This document shows positions 25,383-33,570 of a DNA stretch of 64,000 nt, in pieces (the stretch's first letter is position 1; each line of letters starts with the position of its first letter). Under the pieces are notes generated by a model, which did no database searches, was not told where the DNA came from, and was given only the letters and a program-made list of their open reading frames with translations. Source of the stretch: Curtobacterium sp. 458. GTDB taxonomy: Bacteria; Actinomycetota; Actinomycetes; Actinomycetales; Microbacteriaceae. Made by a program: the position numbers and the translations under genes. Where the stretch lies: positions 2,951,002 to 3,015,001 of the forward strand of contig NZ_CP129104.1 in NCBI RefSeq assembly GCF_030406605.1, read 5' to 3'.

Positions 25383-26789
25383 TCAGGAGCTCGAGCTCGA
25401 CAGTCCGGAGAGCTGGCCGGCGAGCCAACTCGACTGGGACTGGAGCTTGCTGAGGCTGGTCTCGAGCGCCGCGTACTGCGTCTGCAGGGTCGCACGGCGC
25501 ATGGTCAGGCGGTCGGTCCAGCTGTCGATCTGGGTGGTGAGGTCCTTCACGACCGACTGCTGACCGGAGATCGTCGAGGTGATCGAGCCGTCGTACTTGT
25601 CGGACGCCGCCGTCGCGGCCGCGCCCACCGTGGCCGCGATCCCGGACAGCATCGCCTGGGTGCCTGCGGGGTCCGCGGCGAGGGCCTTCTGGAAGGCGTC
25701 GGCGTCGAACGTGAAGTCGCCGTCCTTCGTCACGACGATGCCGATCGACGAGGGGGACTTCCCGTTCACCGGGGCGGACATCGCCGAGCTGAGGGCCTGC
25801 ACGGCCGAGCGGGTCGTCGCGTCTCCCAGCAGGACGCCCGCGGTCGTCGTCGTCGTGCCGGTGGTCGGGCTGGTCGTGCTCGTGACGGTCGTGTTCGAGC
25901 CGTAGTAGTTCGTGACGGCGTTGAGCGCGTCGACGAGGCCCGACGCGACAGCCTGGGCCTTCGTGGTGTCCTGCGCGACGGTCACCGTGACGGGGTCGCT
26001 CGTCACCTGACTGACGGTGACGCTGAGGCCCGGCAGCAGGTCGGTGAACGTGTTCGAGGCACTCGTGACGGTCTGCGCCGCGGCGGTCCCCGCCCACAGG
26101 GTGACGCTCGCGTCCTTCGCGGGCGTGACGACGGCTGCTCCGGTCCCGGCGAGCACGTCCGTAGCGGTCCCGGCGTCGACGTCGGCACCGGACCCGCGGT
26201 ACACGCTGAACGCGCCTGCCGCACCGGTCGTCGACGCGGTGAACTGGAGGCGGTACAGCTTCGTCCCGTCGGCGGCGGCGCCGGCGGCGACCTTCGTCGC
26301 CGTGACGCCCGCGCCGGACTTGTTCACCGCTGACACGGTGTCGTCGAGTGAACCCGACGCCGGGGTGACGGTGGTCTTCGTGCCGTCGGAGCCGACGATC
26401 GTCAGCGGGCCCGCGTCCGCCGACCACGTCGACATCGCGGCAGTGACCCCGACCTGCGCGGTCGCGGTGGAGCCGACGGTGAACGACACGGAGCCGGCCG
26501 AGGCGCCAGTGCCGGTCGTCGTGGTGACCGACGGCGTCGAGGACGTGGCGGCGAAGACGTCGAGCGAGGTGGCCTTCGCGGCGTCGGACGCCTTGGTGGC
26601 CAGGGTCTGGACGAGCCCGTTGATCGTCTGCAGTGACGAGATGAACGAGTTGGTCGACGTGACCTTGTTCTTGAGCAGCGTCTGCGGGACCTGCTCGATC
26701 GACATCAGTGAGTTGATGAGGTCGGTGGTCTTGAGGCCACTGACCAGGCCGTCGATCGCGAGCGACGACGCCGAGGACACGGACGACAC
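25383..26789 (-). CDS. fliD: Flagellar filament cap protein
   Basis: 468 residues. The N-terminal IDGLVSGLKTTDLINSLMSIEQVPQTLLKNKV and the C-terminal coiled coil (IDSWTDRLTMRRATLQTQYAALETSLSKLQSQ) flank a Thr/Ser/Ala-rich variable region. It caps the filament and folds incoming flagellin. The start is GTG at 26789 with GGAAGGAG 6 nt upstream. It may be read from fliC past the hairpin at 26836, as I see no sigma-28 box directly upstream. Confidence 0.93.
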   Translation of the reverse strand: MSSVSSASSLAIDGLVSGLKTTDLINSLMSIEQVPQTLLKNKVTSTNSFISSLQTINGLVQTLATKASDAAKATSLDVFAATSSTPSVTTTTGTGASAGSVSFTVGSTATAQVGVTAAMSTWSADAGPLTIVGSDGTKTTVTPASGSLDDTVSAVNKSGAGVTATKVAAGAAADGTKLYRLQFTASTTGAAGAFSVYRGSGADVDAGTATDVLAGTGAAVVTPAKDASVTLWAGTAAAQTVTSASNTFTDLLPGLSVTVSQVTSDPVTVTVAQDTTKAQAVASGLVDALNAVTNYYGSNTTVTSTTSPTTGTTTTTAGVLLGDATTRSAVQALSSAMSAPVNGKSPSSIGIVVTKDGDFTFDADAFQKALAADPAGTQAMLSGIAATVGAAATAASDKYDGSITSTISGQQSVVKDLTTQIDSWTDRLTMRRATLQTQYAALETSLSKLQSQSSWLAGQLSGLSSSSS

Positions 26790-26835
26790 GTGCGCTCCTT
26801 CCGACGGACTCGTACGGGACTCAGAGGGGGTGCGA

Positions 26836-26870
26836 CGTCCACCGGCATGCCTGAACGCTGCCGGTGGACG
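26836..26870 (-). terminator. Hairpin downstream of fliC
   Basis: Perfect 12-bp arms (26836-26847, CGTCCACCGGCA, and 26859-26870) around an 11-nt loop, 13 bp after the fliC stop. It probably limits read-through from the strongly expressed flagellin gene into fliD. Confidence 0.7.
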
Positions 26871-26882
26871 CCGCGGGGTTCA

Positions 26883-27728
26883 CTAGCGGAGCAGCGAGAG
26901 CACACCCTGCGTGCTCTGGTTCGCCTGGGCGAGCATCGAGGTGCCGGCCTGGCTGAGGATGTTGTCGCGCGTGTACTTGACCATCTCCTGTGCCATGTCG
27001 ACGTCGGTGATGCGGGAGCCCGCCGCGGTGAGGTTCTCCTTGGCCACGTTCGTCACGTTGATGGCGTGGTCGAAGCGGTTCTGGACGGCACCGATGTTCG
27101 AACGAGCGGCCGACACGTACTCGATCTGCGTGTCGATCTCCTTGATGGAATCCTGAGCCTCCGTCGCGCTGGTGAACTTCAGCCCGTTGACTGCAGTCGC
27201 AACGTCAGTGACGCTCGCCTTCGACAGGTCGACCTGGATCTGGCTCGCGGCGTCGCCGTTCGCGCCGACCTGGAAGTTCAGCAGCCCGTCGGCTGCCGGG
27301 CCGGCCTTGCCGTCCAGCAGCTTGATGCCGTTGAAGTTCGTCGAATCGGCGATCCGGCCGAGTTCGGCACCCAGCTGGGTGACCTCGGTCTGGATCGCCG
27401 TGCGCGACGCGTCGTTGTTCGAGTCGTTGCCCGCCTGCACGGCGAGGTCACGGACGCGCTGGAGGATGGCGTGCGTCTCGGTGAGACCGCCTTCCGCCGT
27501 CTGCACGACCGAGATGCCGTCCTGGGCGTTGCGGGCGGCGACCGTGAGGCCACCGACCTGGGACTTCAGCCCCTCGGAGATCGACAGACCGGCAGCGTCG
27601 TCGGCAGCACGGTTGATGCGGAGACCCGACGAGAGCTTCTCGAGGGACTTCGACAGGTCGTTCTGCGTCGCGTTGAGGTTCCGGTACGTGTTGAGTGCCG
27701 AGAGGTTGGTGTTGATGGACATACCCAT
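26883..27728 (-). CDS. fliC: Flagellin
   Basis: 281 residues, a short flagellin. The conserved D0/D1 ends are intact: SINTNLSALNTYRNLN, SSGLRINRAADDAAGLSISEGLKSQ at the start, and MVKYTRDNILSQAGTSMLAQANQ, GVLSLLR at the end. The central surface-exposed part is only about 50-60 residues, so the D2/D3 domains are essentially missing and the filament should be thin-walled and little decorated. The start at 27728 has GGAGGAA 7 nt upstream; a second ATG two codons later is an alternative. A sigma-28 promoter lies 55 nt upstream. Confidence 0.96.
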   Translation of the reverse strand: MGMSINTNLSALNTYRNLNATQNDLSKSLEKLSSGLRINRAADDAAGLSISEGLKSQVGGLTVAARNAQDGISVVQTAEGGLTETHAILQRVRDLAVQAGNDSNNDASRTAIQTEVTQLGAELGRIADSTNFNGIKLLDGKAGPAADGLLNFQVGANGDAASQIQVDLSKASVTDVATAVNGLKFTSATEAQDSIKEIDTQIEYVSAARSNIGAVQNRFDHAINVTNVAKENLTAAGSRITDVDMAQEMVKYTRDNILSQAGTSMLAQANQSTQGVLSLLR

Positions 27729-27790
27729 GGTGGTTTCCTCCGTGAATCCTTGGGTTCGGTGCCTGCCCGTCCATGGGCTGACACGGGTGA

Positions 27791-27818
27791 CTCTCGGCCG
27801 GCGGCGTCGAGTCGTTAG
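27791..27818 (-). promoter_or_regulatory. Sigma-28 (FliA/WhiG-type) promoter of fliC
   Basis: On the minus strand CTAACG (27818-27813), 14 nt, GCCGAGAG (27798-27791). It directly follows the fliA hairpin. The leader to fliC is about 56 nt. Confidence 0.65.
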
Positions 27819-27820
27819 TG

Positions 27821-27847
27821 CCCGTTGCGGAAAAGTTCCGCAACGGG
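27821..27847 (-). terminator. Hairpin downstream of fliA
   Basis: Perfect 12-bp arms CCCGTTGCGGAA / TTCCGCAACGGG around a 3-nt loop, starting 5 bp after the fliA stop. It insulates fliA from fliC. Confidence 0.75.
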
Positions 27848-27851
27848 ACGG

Positions 27852-28670
27852 CTACCCCGCCGCGGGCACCGGCGCCGCGGCGGCGTCGTGCACGGCGCGG
27901 GCCACCCCGGCGGCGGCGTTCGCGGCCACCTTCGCGAGGTAGGCGCTGCGGCGGGCGGCGGTGGTCCGGGACGCGGGCTCGGGCGTGGCCCCGCCGTCCC
28001 CGTAGTGCGTGGCGAGTCCGTCGCGGAGCAGGCGCATCGCTTCGGAGCGTTGCTGCGACACCGCGGAGTGCGTGATCCCGAGCTCGGCGGCGACGTCCGT
28101 GACGGACCGGTCGCCGAAGTAGACCTGCTCGACGATGAAGCGCATCCGCTCCGGGAGCGCCTCGACCGCGGCGCGGAGGTACCGGCGCTTCTCGGTCTCG
28201 AGGAGGTCGTCGCCCGGCAGCGCGATGTCCGCGGCGACGACGTCGTGCACGGTCTCGTCGATGGCGGTGACGGTGCGGCCGGCGTCGCTCATGGCGTCCG
28301 CGGCGGTCTGGCGGTCGACACCCATCGCGTCGGCGATCTCCTGCACTCCGACGGAGCGGCCGAGCCGGGCGGACAGCGCCTCCTGCGTGGCGAGGGTCTC
28401 GCGGATGCGCTTCCGGGTGCCGCGGGAGGCCCAGTCGGCGGAACGCATGTCGTCGGCGATCGCCCCGGTGATGCGGGTGCGGGCGTACGCACCGAACGGC
28501 ACGCCGAGGGTCGGGTCGAACGCGTCGGCGGCGGCGACGAGGGCGAGGGAACCGACGGCGGCGAGGTCGTCCCGGTCGAGGTGGGTGGCGCGTGCTCGGA
28601 CGTCGGCGACGATGTAGCCGACGAGCGGGAGGTGCTCGACGATCATCGTGTTGCGTTCGGTGCGGTCCAT
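27852..28670 (-). CDS. fliA: RNA polymerase sigma factor for flagellar genes (FliA/WhiG family)
   Basis: 272 residues. Region 2 contains HLPLVGYIVADVRARATHLDRDDLAAVGSLALVAAADAFDP and YARTRITGAIADDMRS; region 4 ends with VTDVAAELGITHSAVSQQRSEAMRLLRDGL. It should direct RNA polymerase to the CTWACG-N14/15-RCCGANAG promoters seen upstream of flgB, fliC and flgN. The start at 28670 has AGGGGA 9 nt upstream; the ATG 66 nt earlier has no ribosome site. The tail after region 4 (about 40 residues, Ala-rich) is extra. No FlgM anti-sigma gene is recognised in the window. Confidence 0.9.
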   Translation of the reverse strand: MDRTERNTMIVEHLPLVGYIVADVRARATHLDRDDLAAVGSLALVAAADAFDPTLGVPFGAYARTRITGAIADDMRSADWASRGTRKRIRETLATQEALSARLGRSVGVQEIADAMGVDRQTAADAMSDAGRTVTAIDETVHDVVAADIALPGDDLLETEKRRYLRAAVEALPERMRFIVEQVYFGDRSVTDVAAELGITHSAVSQQRSEAMRLLRDGLATHYGDGGATPEPASRTTAARRSAYLAKVAANAAAGVARAVHDAAAAPVPAAG

Positions 28671-29106
28671 GCTGCTGATCCCCTGATCGACCTGAAGCCC
28701 GTCCGTGGGTCGCCCGTCGGTGGGCACGACGGACACCGGCCTCGGCAGGCCGGAACGTACGTCGAAGACCGCCCGGGTCCCTCCGGGCGAGCACCTCCGC
28801 GTCCCTGCGACGCGTGCCGGGTCTGTCCCCCGGGGTGCGTTCTGAATGTATCGGCTGGGAAGGCTCTGAACAGGCCCTCATCCGTACCCAGTGCGGGGGT
28901 GACCCCCGTCGATCCGGGTCGGCATTTGGGAGGACACGAGGCCCGGGACAGCCGGTTCTGTCCCCCGATCGCGGTCCGGACGGGAGGCCCGGGGTACGCC
29001 CGCCCCGCCGGTCGCGCCGCGTCGCGTCCCGTCGGGTCTGCACGCACGTCAGCGCACGGCGCTTACGTCACCACCTCGCGGACCGATAGTCCACGGTGTC
29101 CGCAGG
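28671..29106. promoter_or_regulatory. Divergent control region between fliA and flgN
   Basis: About 436 bp without a gene. It holds an inverted repeat GGGACAG-6 nt-CTGTCCC at 28945-28964 and a direct repeat TCTGTCCCCC (near 28821 and 28957). Its right end carries the flgN promoter. This is the natural place for a flagellar master regulator to act, but none is encoded nearby. Confidence 0.45.
29062..29089 (+). promoter_or_regulatory. Sigma-28 (FliA/WhiG-type) promoter of flgN-flgK-flgL-fliW
   Basis: CTTACG (29062-29067), 14 nt, ACCGATAG (29082-29089). This is the closest of the three to the classical GCCGATAA -10. Transcription would start near 29096. Confidence 0.68.
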
Positions 29107-29139
29107 ATGACGGACCGAACCACCACCCGGGAGGAGCTG

Positions 29140-29625
29140 ATGAGCGTGAACGACCTGTCCGCCGTACTGTGGCGCGAACGCGAACTGCTCGAACTGCTCA
29201 CGTTCAAGCTCGAGGAGGAGCAGCTGCTCCTCGCCGCCGGACGCTCCCGCTGGGTGTCGCACGCCAGCCGTGAGGTCGAGCAGGTGCTCGAACGACTCCG
29301 CAGCACGGGGCTCGAGCGGGCCGCGTCGAGCGCCGAGGTCGCCGAGGAGTGGGGCGTCGCAGCCGATGCTCCCCTGCGTGACGTCGTCGCCGCCGCCCCG
29401 AACGGCCCCTGGGGCGAGATCCTCGGCGCGCACCTCACCGCGATGGTCGAGCTGACGACGCAGATCGGTGCGCTCCGCGACGAGAACGACCGCTTCCTCC
29501 GTGCCGCGGCCCACGCGACCGAGGAGACCCTGGCCGGCACCGTGGGTGCCCCGGCCACCTACGACGCCACCGGCACGAGTGGCTCCGGCGCCGACGGGGC
29601 GCGCCTGTTCGAGGGGAACCTGTAG
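29140..29625 (+). CDS. flgN: FlgN-type chaperone for hook-filament junction proteins
   Basis: 161 residues. It is helical and rich in Glu/Leu at the start (LSAVLWRERELLELLTFKLEEEQLLLAAGRSRWV), the usual FlgN pattern. The Gly/Ser-rich end is disordered. The start at 29140 has GGAGG 5 nt upstream; the ATG at 29107 lies only about 10 nt from the predicted transcript start. It precedes flgK by 2 nt, its expected client. Confidence 0.85.
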   Translation: MSVNDLSAVLWRERELLELLTFKLEEEQLLLAAGRSRWVSHASREVEQVLERLRSTGLERAASSAEVAEEWGVAADAPLRDVVAAAPNGPWGEILGAHLTAMVELTTQIGALRDENDRFLRAAAHATEETLAGTVGAPATYDATGTSGSGADGARLFEGNL

Positions 29626-29627
29626 TC

Positions 29628-31049
29628 GTGGTCAGCACCTTCGGCTCCCTCGCGACGGCGTACTCCGGCCTGGCCGCCGCCCGCGCCGGCATCGACGTCA
29701 CCGGGCAGAACATCGCGAACGCCGGGACCGCCGGGTACACCCGGCAGCGGGTGACCCAGTCGTCGATCCCCGCCGCCCAGACCGGGTTCATGCGCGGCAC
29801 GGCGGCCCTCGCCGGGCAGGGCGTCTCGGTCGACGGCATCGCCCGGCTCGGGTCCCTGACGCTCGACGCCGGAGTCCGGGTCGCCGCGGGGTCCTCCGCG
29901 TACGCCGACGCCCGCGCCACCGCGCTGAGCGCCCTCGAGACCGGCCTGCAGGAGCCCGGCAAGGACGGCCTCTCCGCCAAGCTCGACGCGTTCTGGTCGG
30001 CGTGGGGCCAGGTCGCGGCACACCCCGACGACCCCGGTGCCGCGAGCACGCTCCTCGGTGCCGCGAACACCGTCGCGTCGACGCTGTCGAGCGGTTCAAA
30101 GGCGCTCGACCAGCAGTGGTCGCAGGTCCGCACGACCGTCACCGCCCAGGTGACGCAGCTGAACGACGCCGCGAAGCAGGTCGCCGACCTGAACGGGCAG
30201 ATCCGGTCCGCGCTCGCCGCGGGCGGCAACGCGAACGAACTGCTCGACCAGCGCGACCAGCTCACCGAGCAGATCGCGACCCTGGCCGGCGGGACCGTCC
30301 GGACGAACGCGGACGGCACGGCCGACGTGCTCATCGGCGGGAACCCGATCGTGCAGGGCACCGACGCGCGCTCCCTCGCCCTCGGCGGCGCGACGGCACT
30401 GCGCGACGGCGCCCCGGTGACCCTGACCTGGACCTCGGGGCAGGCCGGCGCGGTGTCGCTGTCCGGCGGGTCGATCGGCGGCGCGCTGTCGCTCCTGGCC
30501 CCCGCGGACGCCCAGGGCACCGGCGGCGCGCTCGCACAGGCGTCTGCCTCGTACGACGCTGTGGCGACGAAGCTCGCGGCCGTCGTGAACGCGGTGCACG
30601 AGACCGGCTCCACGGCGGACGGCACCACGGGCCACGCCTTCTTCGCCGTCGCGACCGGGGTGCCAGCAGCACAGGGGCTGTCCGTCGTCCCCACGGACGC
30701 GAGCGGTTTGGCGACGCGGAACGCGGCGGGGGAACTCGACGACTCGTTCGCCGACGCGCTCGCGCGACTCGGGGCGGCCTCCGACGGCCCGGACGCTGCC
30801 TGGGCGACCTTCGTGACGGGGGTGGGCAGTGCCTCCCGGTCGGCCGCCTCGGAATCGACGCTCACCGGCCTCGCGCTGACCAGCGCGCGCACCCAGCAGC
30901 AGTCGGGTGCCGGCGTCGACCTCGACGAGGAGAACGTCAACCTGCTGAGCTACCAGCACGCGTACCAGGGCGCCGCGCGCGTCCTGACCGCCGTCGACGA
31001 GATGCTCGACACCATCATCAACCGCGTCGGCCTCGTCGGCAGGAGCTGA
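29628..31049 (+). CDS. flgK: Flagellar hook-associated protein 1
   Basis: 473 residues from a GTG start with GAGGGGAA upstream. FGSLATAYSGLAAARAGIDVTGQNIANAGTAGYTRQRV and the C-terminal VNLLSYQHAYQGAARVLTAVDEMLDTIINRVG are the FlgK signatures. It forms the junction between hook and filament with FlgL. The middle is Ala/Gly/Thr-rich. Confidence 0.95.
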   Translation: MVSTFGSLATAYSGLAAARAGIDVTGQNIANAGTAGYTRQRVTQSSIPAAQTGFMRGTAALAGQGVSVDGIARLGSLTLDAGVRVAAGSSAYADARATALSALETGLQEPGKDGLSAKLDAFWSAWGQVAAHPDDPGAASTLLGAANTVASTLSSGSKALDQQWSQVRTTVTAQVTQLNDAAKQVADLNGQIRSALAAGGNANELLDQRDQLTEQIATLAGGTVRTNADGTADVLIGGNPIVQGTDARSLALGGATALRDGAPVTLTWTSGQAGAVSLSGGSIGGALSLLAPADAQGTGGALAQASASYDAVATKLAAVVNAVHETGSTADGTTGHAFFAVATGVPAAQGLSVVPTDASGLATRNAAGELDDSFADALARLGAASDGPDAAWATFVTGVGSASRSAASESTLTGLALTSARTQQQSGAGVDLDEENVNLLSYQHAYQGAARVLTAVDEMLDTIINRVGLVGRS

Positions 31050-31051
31050 AC

Positions 31052-31933
31052 ATGATCACCCGGGTGACCACCCAGATGTCGATGGCCGCGGCCAGTGCGC
31101 GCCTGCAGGCCGGCGCCGCGAAGGTCGCGCAGCTCACCGACCAGGCGACCTCGCTGAAGAACATCTCGCGGCCGTCCGACGACCCGGTCGGCACCGGCAC
31201 GTCGATGCAGGTCCGCAAGGAGCAGTCCGCGAACGCGCAGTACGCCCGGAACGCGGACGACGCCGTCGGCTGGCTCGCGACGACCGACAGCACCCTGACC
31301 TCGGTGTACTCGGTGCTCACGAACGTGCGCGACCTCACCGTGCAGGCCGCGAACTCCGGCACCATGAGCGACACCGACCGCGATGCCTTCATCACCGAGT
31401 TCCGGGCGCTGAAGTCCGACCTCGAGGCCCGTGCGAACACGACGTACGGCACCAGGAACGTGTTCGCGGGTTCGTCGACCGCCGCCGCCGCGTACGACCC
31501 GGCCACCGGCTTCGCCGCCTCGGGCACCACCGTCTCGCGGCGCGTCGGTGACGCCGAGTCCGTCCGGGTCGACACCCCCGGCGCGGCCGTGTTCGGCAGC
31601 GGGACCGGCTCGGTGTTCTCGGTGATCGACTCGATCGTGTCCGACCTGCAGAACGGCGTGAACGTGAACCCGAGGCTGAACGAGGTGGACGGCGCGATCG
31701 ACACCGTGCGTGGTGCGCAGGCCGACGTCGGTGTCCGTCACGCCGCTGCGTTGACCGCGCAGAACACGCTGAAGACCGCGTCCGTCGCGCTCGAGGGGCG
31801 CCGGTCGGACGTCGAGGACAAGGACCTCGCGAAGGCCGTCCTCGACCTCCAGGTGCAGCAGACCAACTACCAGGCAGCACTCGCCGTGACCGCGAAGGTG
31901 CTGCAGCCGACCCTGATGGACTACCTCCGATGA
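31052..31933 (+). CDS. flgL: Flagellar hook-associated protein 3
   Basis: 293 residues, flagellin-like at both ends (MITRVTTQMSMAAASARLQAG..., KNISRPSDDPVGTGTSMQVR, ..., QTNYQAALAVTAKVLQPTLMDYLR). It is the second junction protein. AGGAG lies 8 nt upstream, inside the flgK end. Confidence 0.94.
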   Translation: MITRVTTQMSMAAASARLQAGAAKVAQLTDQATSLKNISRPSDDPVGTGTSMQVRKEQSANAQYARNADDAVGWLATTDSTLTSVYSVLTNVRDLTVQAANSGTMSDTDRDAFITEFRALKSDLEARANTTYGTRNVFAGSSTAAAAYDPATGFAASGTTVSRRVGDAESVRVDTPGAAVFGSGTGSVFSVIDSIVSDLQNGVNVNPRLNEVDGAIDTVRGAQADVGVRHAAALTAQNTLKTASVALEGRRSDVEDKDLAKAVLDLQVQQTNYQAALAVTAKVLQPTLMDYLR

Positions 31934-32295
31934 GCATCGACCTGACGTTCCCCGTCCCGCCGTTCGGCCTGACCGGCTCCGCCTTCACGCTGACCCCGGT
32001 CGACGGCTCCGAGGGGCTGTTCACCCTGGTCGGGGACGGTTCGCGCCTGTTCCTGCTCGACGCCGCGGTGCACCTGCCCGCGTACGAGCCCGTGCTCTCC
32101 ACCGCACAGGTCGACGTGCTCGGGCTCACCGCGCCCGAGGACGCCATGCTCCTCGTCGTCGCGAACCCGGCAGCAGAGGGCACCACGGTGAACCTGCTCG
32201 CCCCCGTCGTCGTGAACGCCCGGACCTCGGTCGGCGCCCAGCTCATCCTCGAGGACCAGGACTTCCCGCTGCGCGCGGAGCTCGCCCGCCGCTAG
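31930..32295 (+). CDS. fliW: Flagellar assembly factor FliW
   Basis: 121 residues. It shows the FliW fold pattern: a hydrophobic N-terminal strand followed by GLFTLVGDGSRLFLLDAAVHLPAYEPVL and DAMLLVVANPAAEGTTVNLLAPVVVNARTSVGAQLIL. FliW binds flagellin and in Bacillus also the translation repressor CsrA. The ATG overlaps the flgL stop (ATGA). No csrA gene follows; the next 300 bp contain only palindromes. Confidence 0.9.
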   Translation: MSIDLTFPVPPFGLTGSAFTLTPVDGSEGLFTLVGDGSRLFLLDAAVHLPAYEPVLSTAQVDVLGLTAPEDAMLLVVANPAAEGTTVNLLAPVVVNARTSVGAQLILEDQDFPLRAELARR

Positions 32296-32604
32296 GGCGC
32301 GGCGGGTCGGGTCGGGGGCCGGGCGGTCGGGTCGGGCGGATCGGGGGCCGGGCGGTCGGGTCCACGAAACGCGCGCGTTTCGACGTCCCGCGCGTCGTTC
32401 GACGTGTGGGACGTCGGAACTTGCACCCGCATCCGATGCACGTGCATGGGGCGACGAAGCACGTGTCGATCGACACGCGTGTTGTCGCACTCGGTCTCGT
32501 GCGAACGCGGTACATCTCCTGCACAGGAGCCGGTCGAACGACAGTCGTCCACGGTTGTTGCCGCTCGGGTCCGAGGACGCGCGGGTCCACGACATCGTCG
32601 GCGC
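32296..32604. other. Gene-free region with palindromes and G-rich repeats
   Basis: It starts with a degenerate GGGTCGG/GGGCGG repeat (about 32300-32362). A decayed relative of the 24472 inverted repeat follows (32369-32416), then a perfect 12-bp palindrome ATGCACGTGCAT (32436-32447) and CGTGTCGATCGACACG (32462-32477). The first part may end the flgN operon. No gene is supported. Confidence 0.5.
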
Positions 32605-33528
32605 ATGCAACGAGCACTGGACGTCGAACTGATCCGCACACGGGGTCTGCCGAGCGCTGAACGGCGTGCCGTGGAACGATCGGCGATGCGCGGGCTCCTG
32701 CAACGAGTACGGCCGGGCGTCCTGGTGCGAGCGGGTGCACTCGACGGTCTGTGGCCGGAAGAGCGTCACCTCGTCGTCATCCGGGCAAACGCGCCGTTCA
32801 TCGACGAGCGGGCCGTGGTGTCACACGAGTCCGCGTGCGCGCTCCTGGGAATCCCGGTCGTCGGCGACTGGCCGGCCCGGGTGCACCTCGCCGACGCCAC
32901 GACCGGCACGACCCGTGTCTCCGCCCACTTCGTCCGTCACGGAGTCCGACGACGTCCGGTCGCAACCGTCCTGGATGCCCTGGGACTCTGGACGTCCGAT
33001 GGCGCACGAACCGCGGTCGACATCGCGGCCCGCCGATCGGCGGTCATCGCTCTACCGATCGTCGACCACGTGCTCCGTGTCGGCCTGGCGACGCCACAGG
33101 CACTCGGCCGCGAGGTCGGGCGACTCGAGATCGGAGCGACCAAGGCGCAGAGCGTCGTCGAGATGGGGTCGGCGCTGTCCGGTTCGCCCGCCGAGTCGCT
33201 GTGCCGCGTCCGCTTCCGGCAGCTCGGCACGCCGGAGCCGATCCAGCAGCACGAGTTCCGCCGTCCTGGTGAACCTCCGGCGATCGTCGACTTCTGGTTC
33301 CCCGAGCAGGGCGTGGTGGTCGAGGTCGACGGGCGCGGGAAGTACGAGGAACCGGCGATGCTCGACGGGCGATCGACGGCCGAGGCGCACTGGCGGGAGA
33401 AGCGTCGCGAGGACTTCGTGCGGTCCTTCCCGGAGGTCCGCTTCGTCCTCCGGCTCTCCTGGCAGGACCTCGCGCACCCCGAGCGGGTCCGTGCCGCACT
33501 CCGCCGAGCGGGTGTGCCGTGCCGGTGA
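32605..33528 (+). CDS. DUF559-type protein with AbiEi-like N-terminal part
   Basis: 307 residues. The N-terminal half resembles the winged-helix-containing AbiEi antitoxin-like proteins common in actinobacteria (LLQRVRPGVLVRAG..., VVSHESACALLGIPV). The C-terminal part has a nuclease-fold pattern of the Vsr/DUF559 type, IVDFWFPEQGVVVEVDGRGKY and then KRREDFVRSFPEVRFVLRLSWQDL. Function is unknown: these proteins often occur alone in variable regions, and no partner toxin is adjacent. The ATG at 32605 has no Shine-Dalgarno; CATCGT six nt upstream may act as a weak leaderless -10. Confidence 0.65.
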   Translation: MQRALDVELIRTRGLPSAERRAVERSAMRGLLQRVRPGVLVRAGALDGLWPEERHLVVIRANAPFIDERAVVSHESACALLGIPVVGDWPARVHLADATTGTTRVSAHFVRHGVRRRPVATVLDALGLWTSDGARTAVDIAARRSAVIALPIVDHVLRVGLATPQALGREVGRLEIGATKAQSVVEMGSALSGSPAESLCRVRFRQLGTPEPIQQHEFRRPGEPPAIVDFWFPEQGVVVEVDGRGKYEEPAMLDGRSTAEAHWREKRREDFVRSFPEVRFVLRLSWQDLAHPERVRAALRRAGVPCR

Positions 33529-33557
33529 CCGTGGGGACCGCTCCCACCCCCGCGGCG

Positions 33558-33570
33558 TACGGTCTGCTCC
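33558..33570 (+). promoter_or_regulatory. Leaderless promoter -10 box
   Basis: TACGGT at 33558-33563, 7 nt before the ATG at 33571; no Shine-Dalgarno. Confidence 0.5.

Noticed and set aside
28848..28855. GCCGATAC on the minus strand as a sigma-28 -10 box for fliA
   Set aside because: No CTWACG-like box lies 14-15 nt upstream, and it is about 180 bp from the fliA start.
32605..33528. The DUF559/AbiEi-like gene as half of an abortive-infection pair
   Set aside because: No AbiEii-like nucleotidyltransferase is adjacent on either side; the neighbours are fliW and an unrelated unknown gene.
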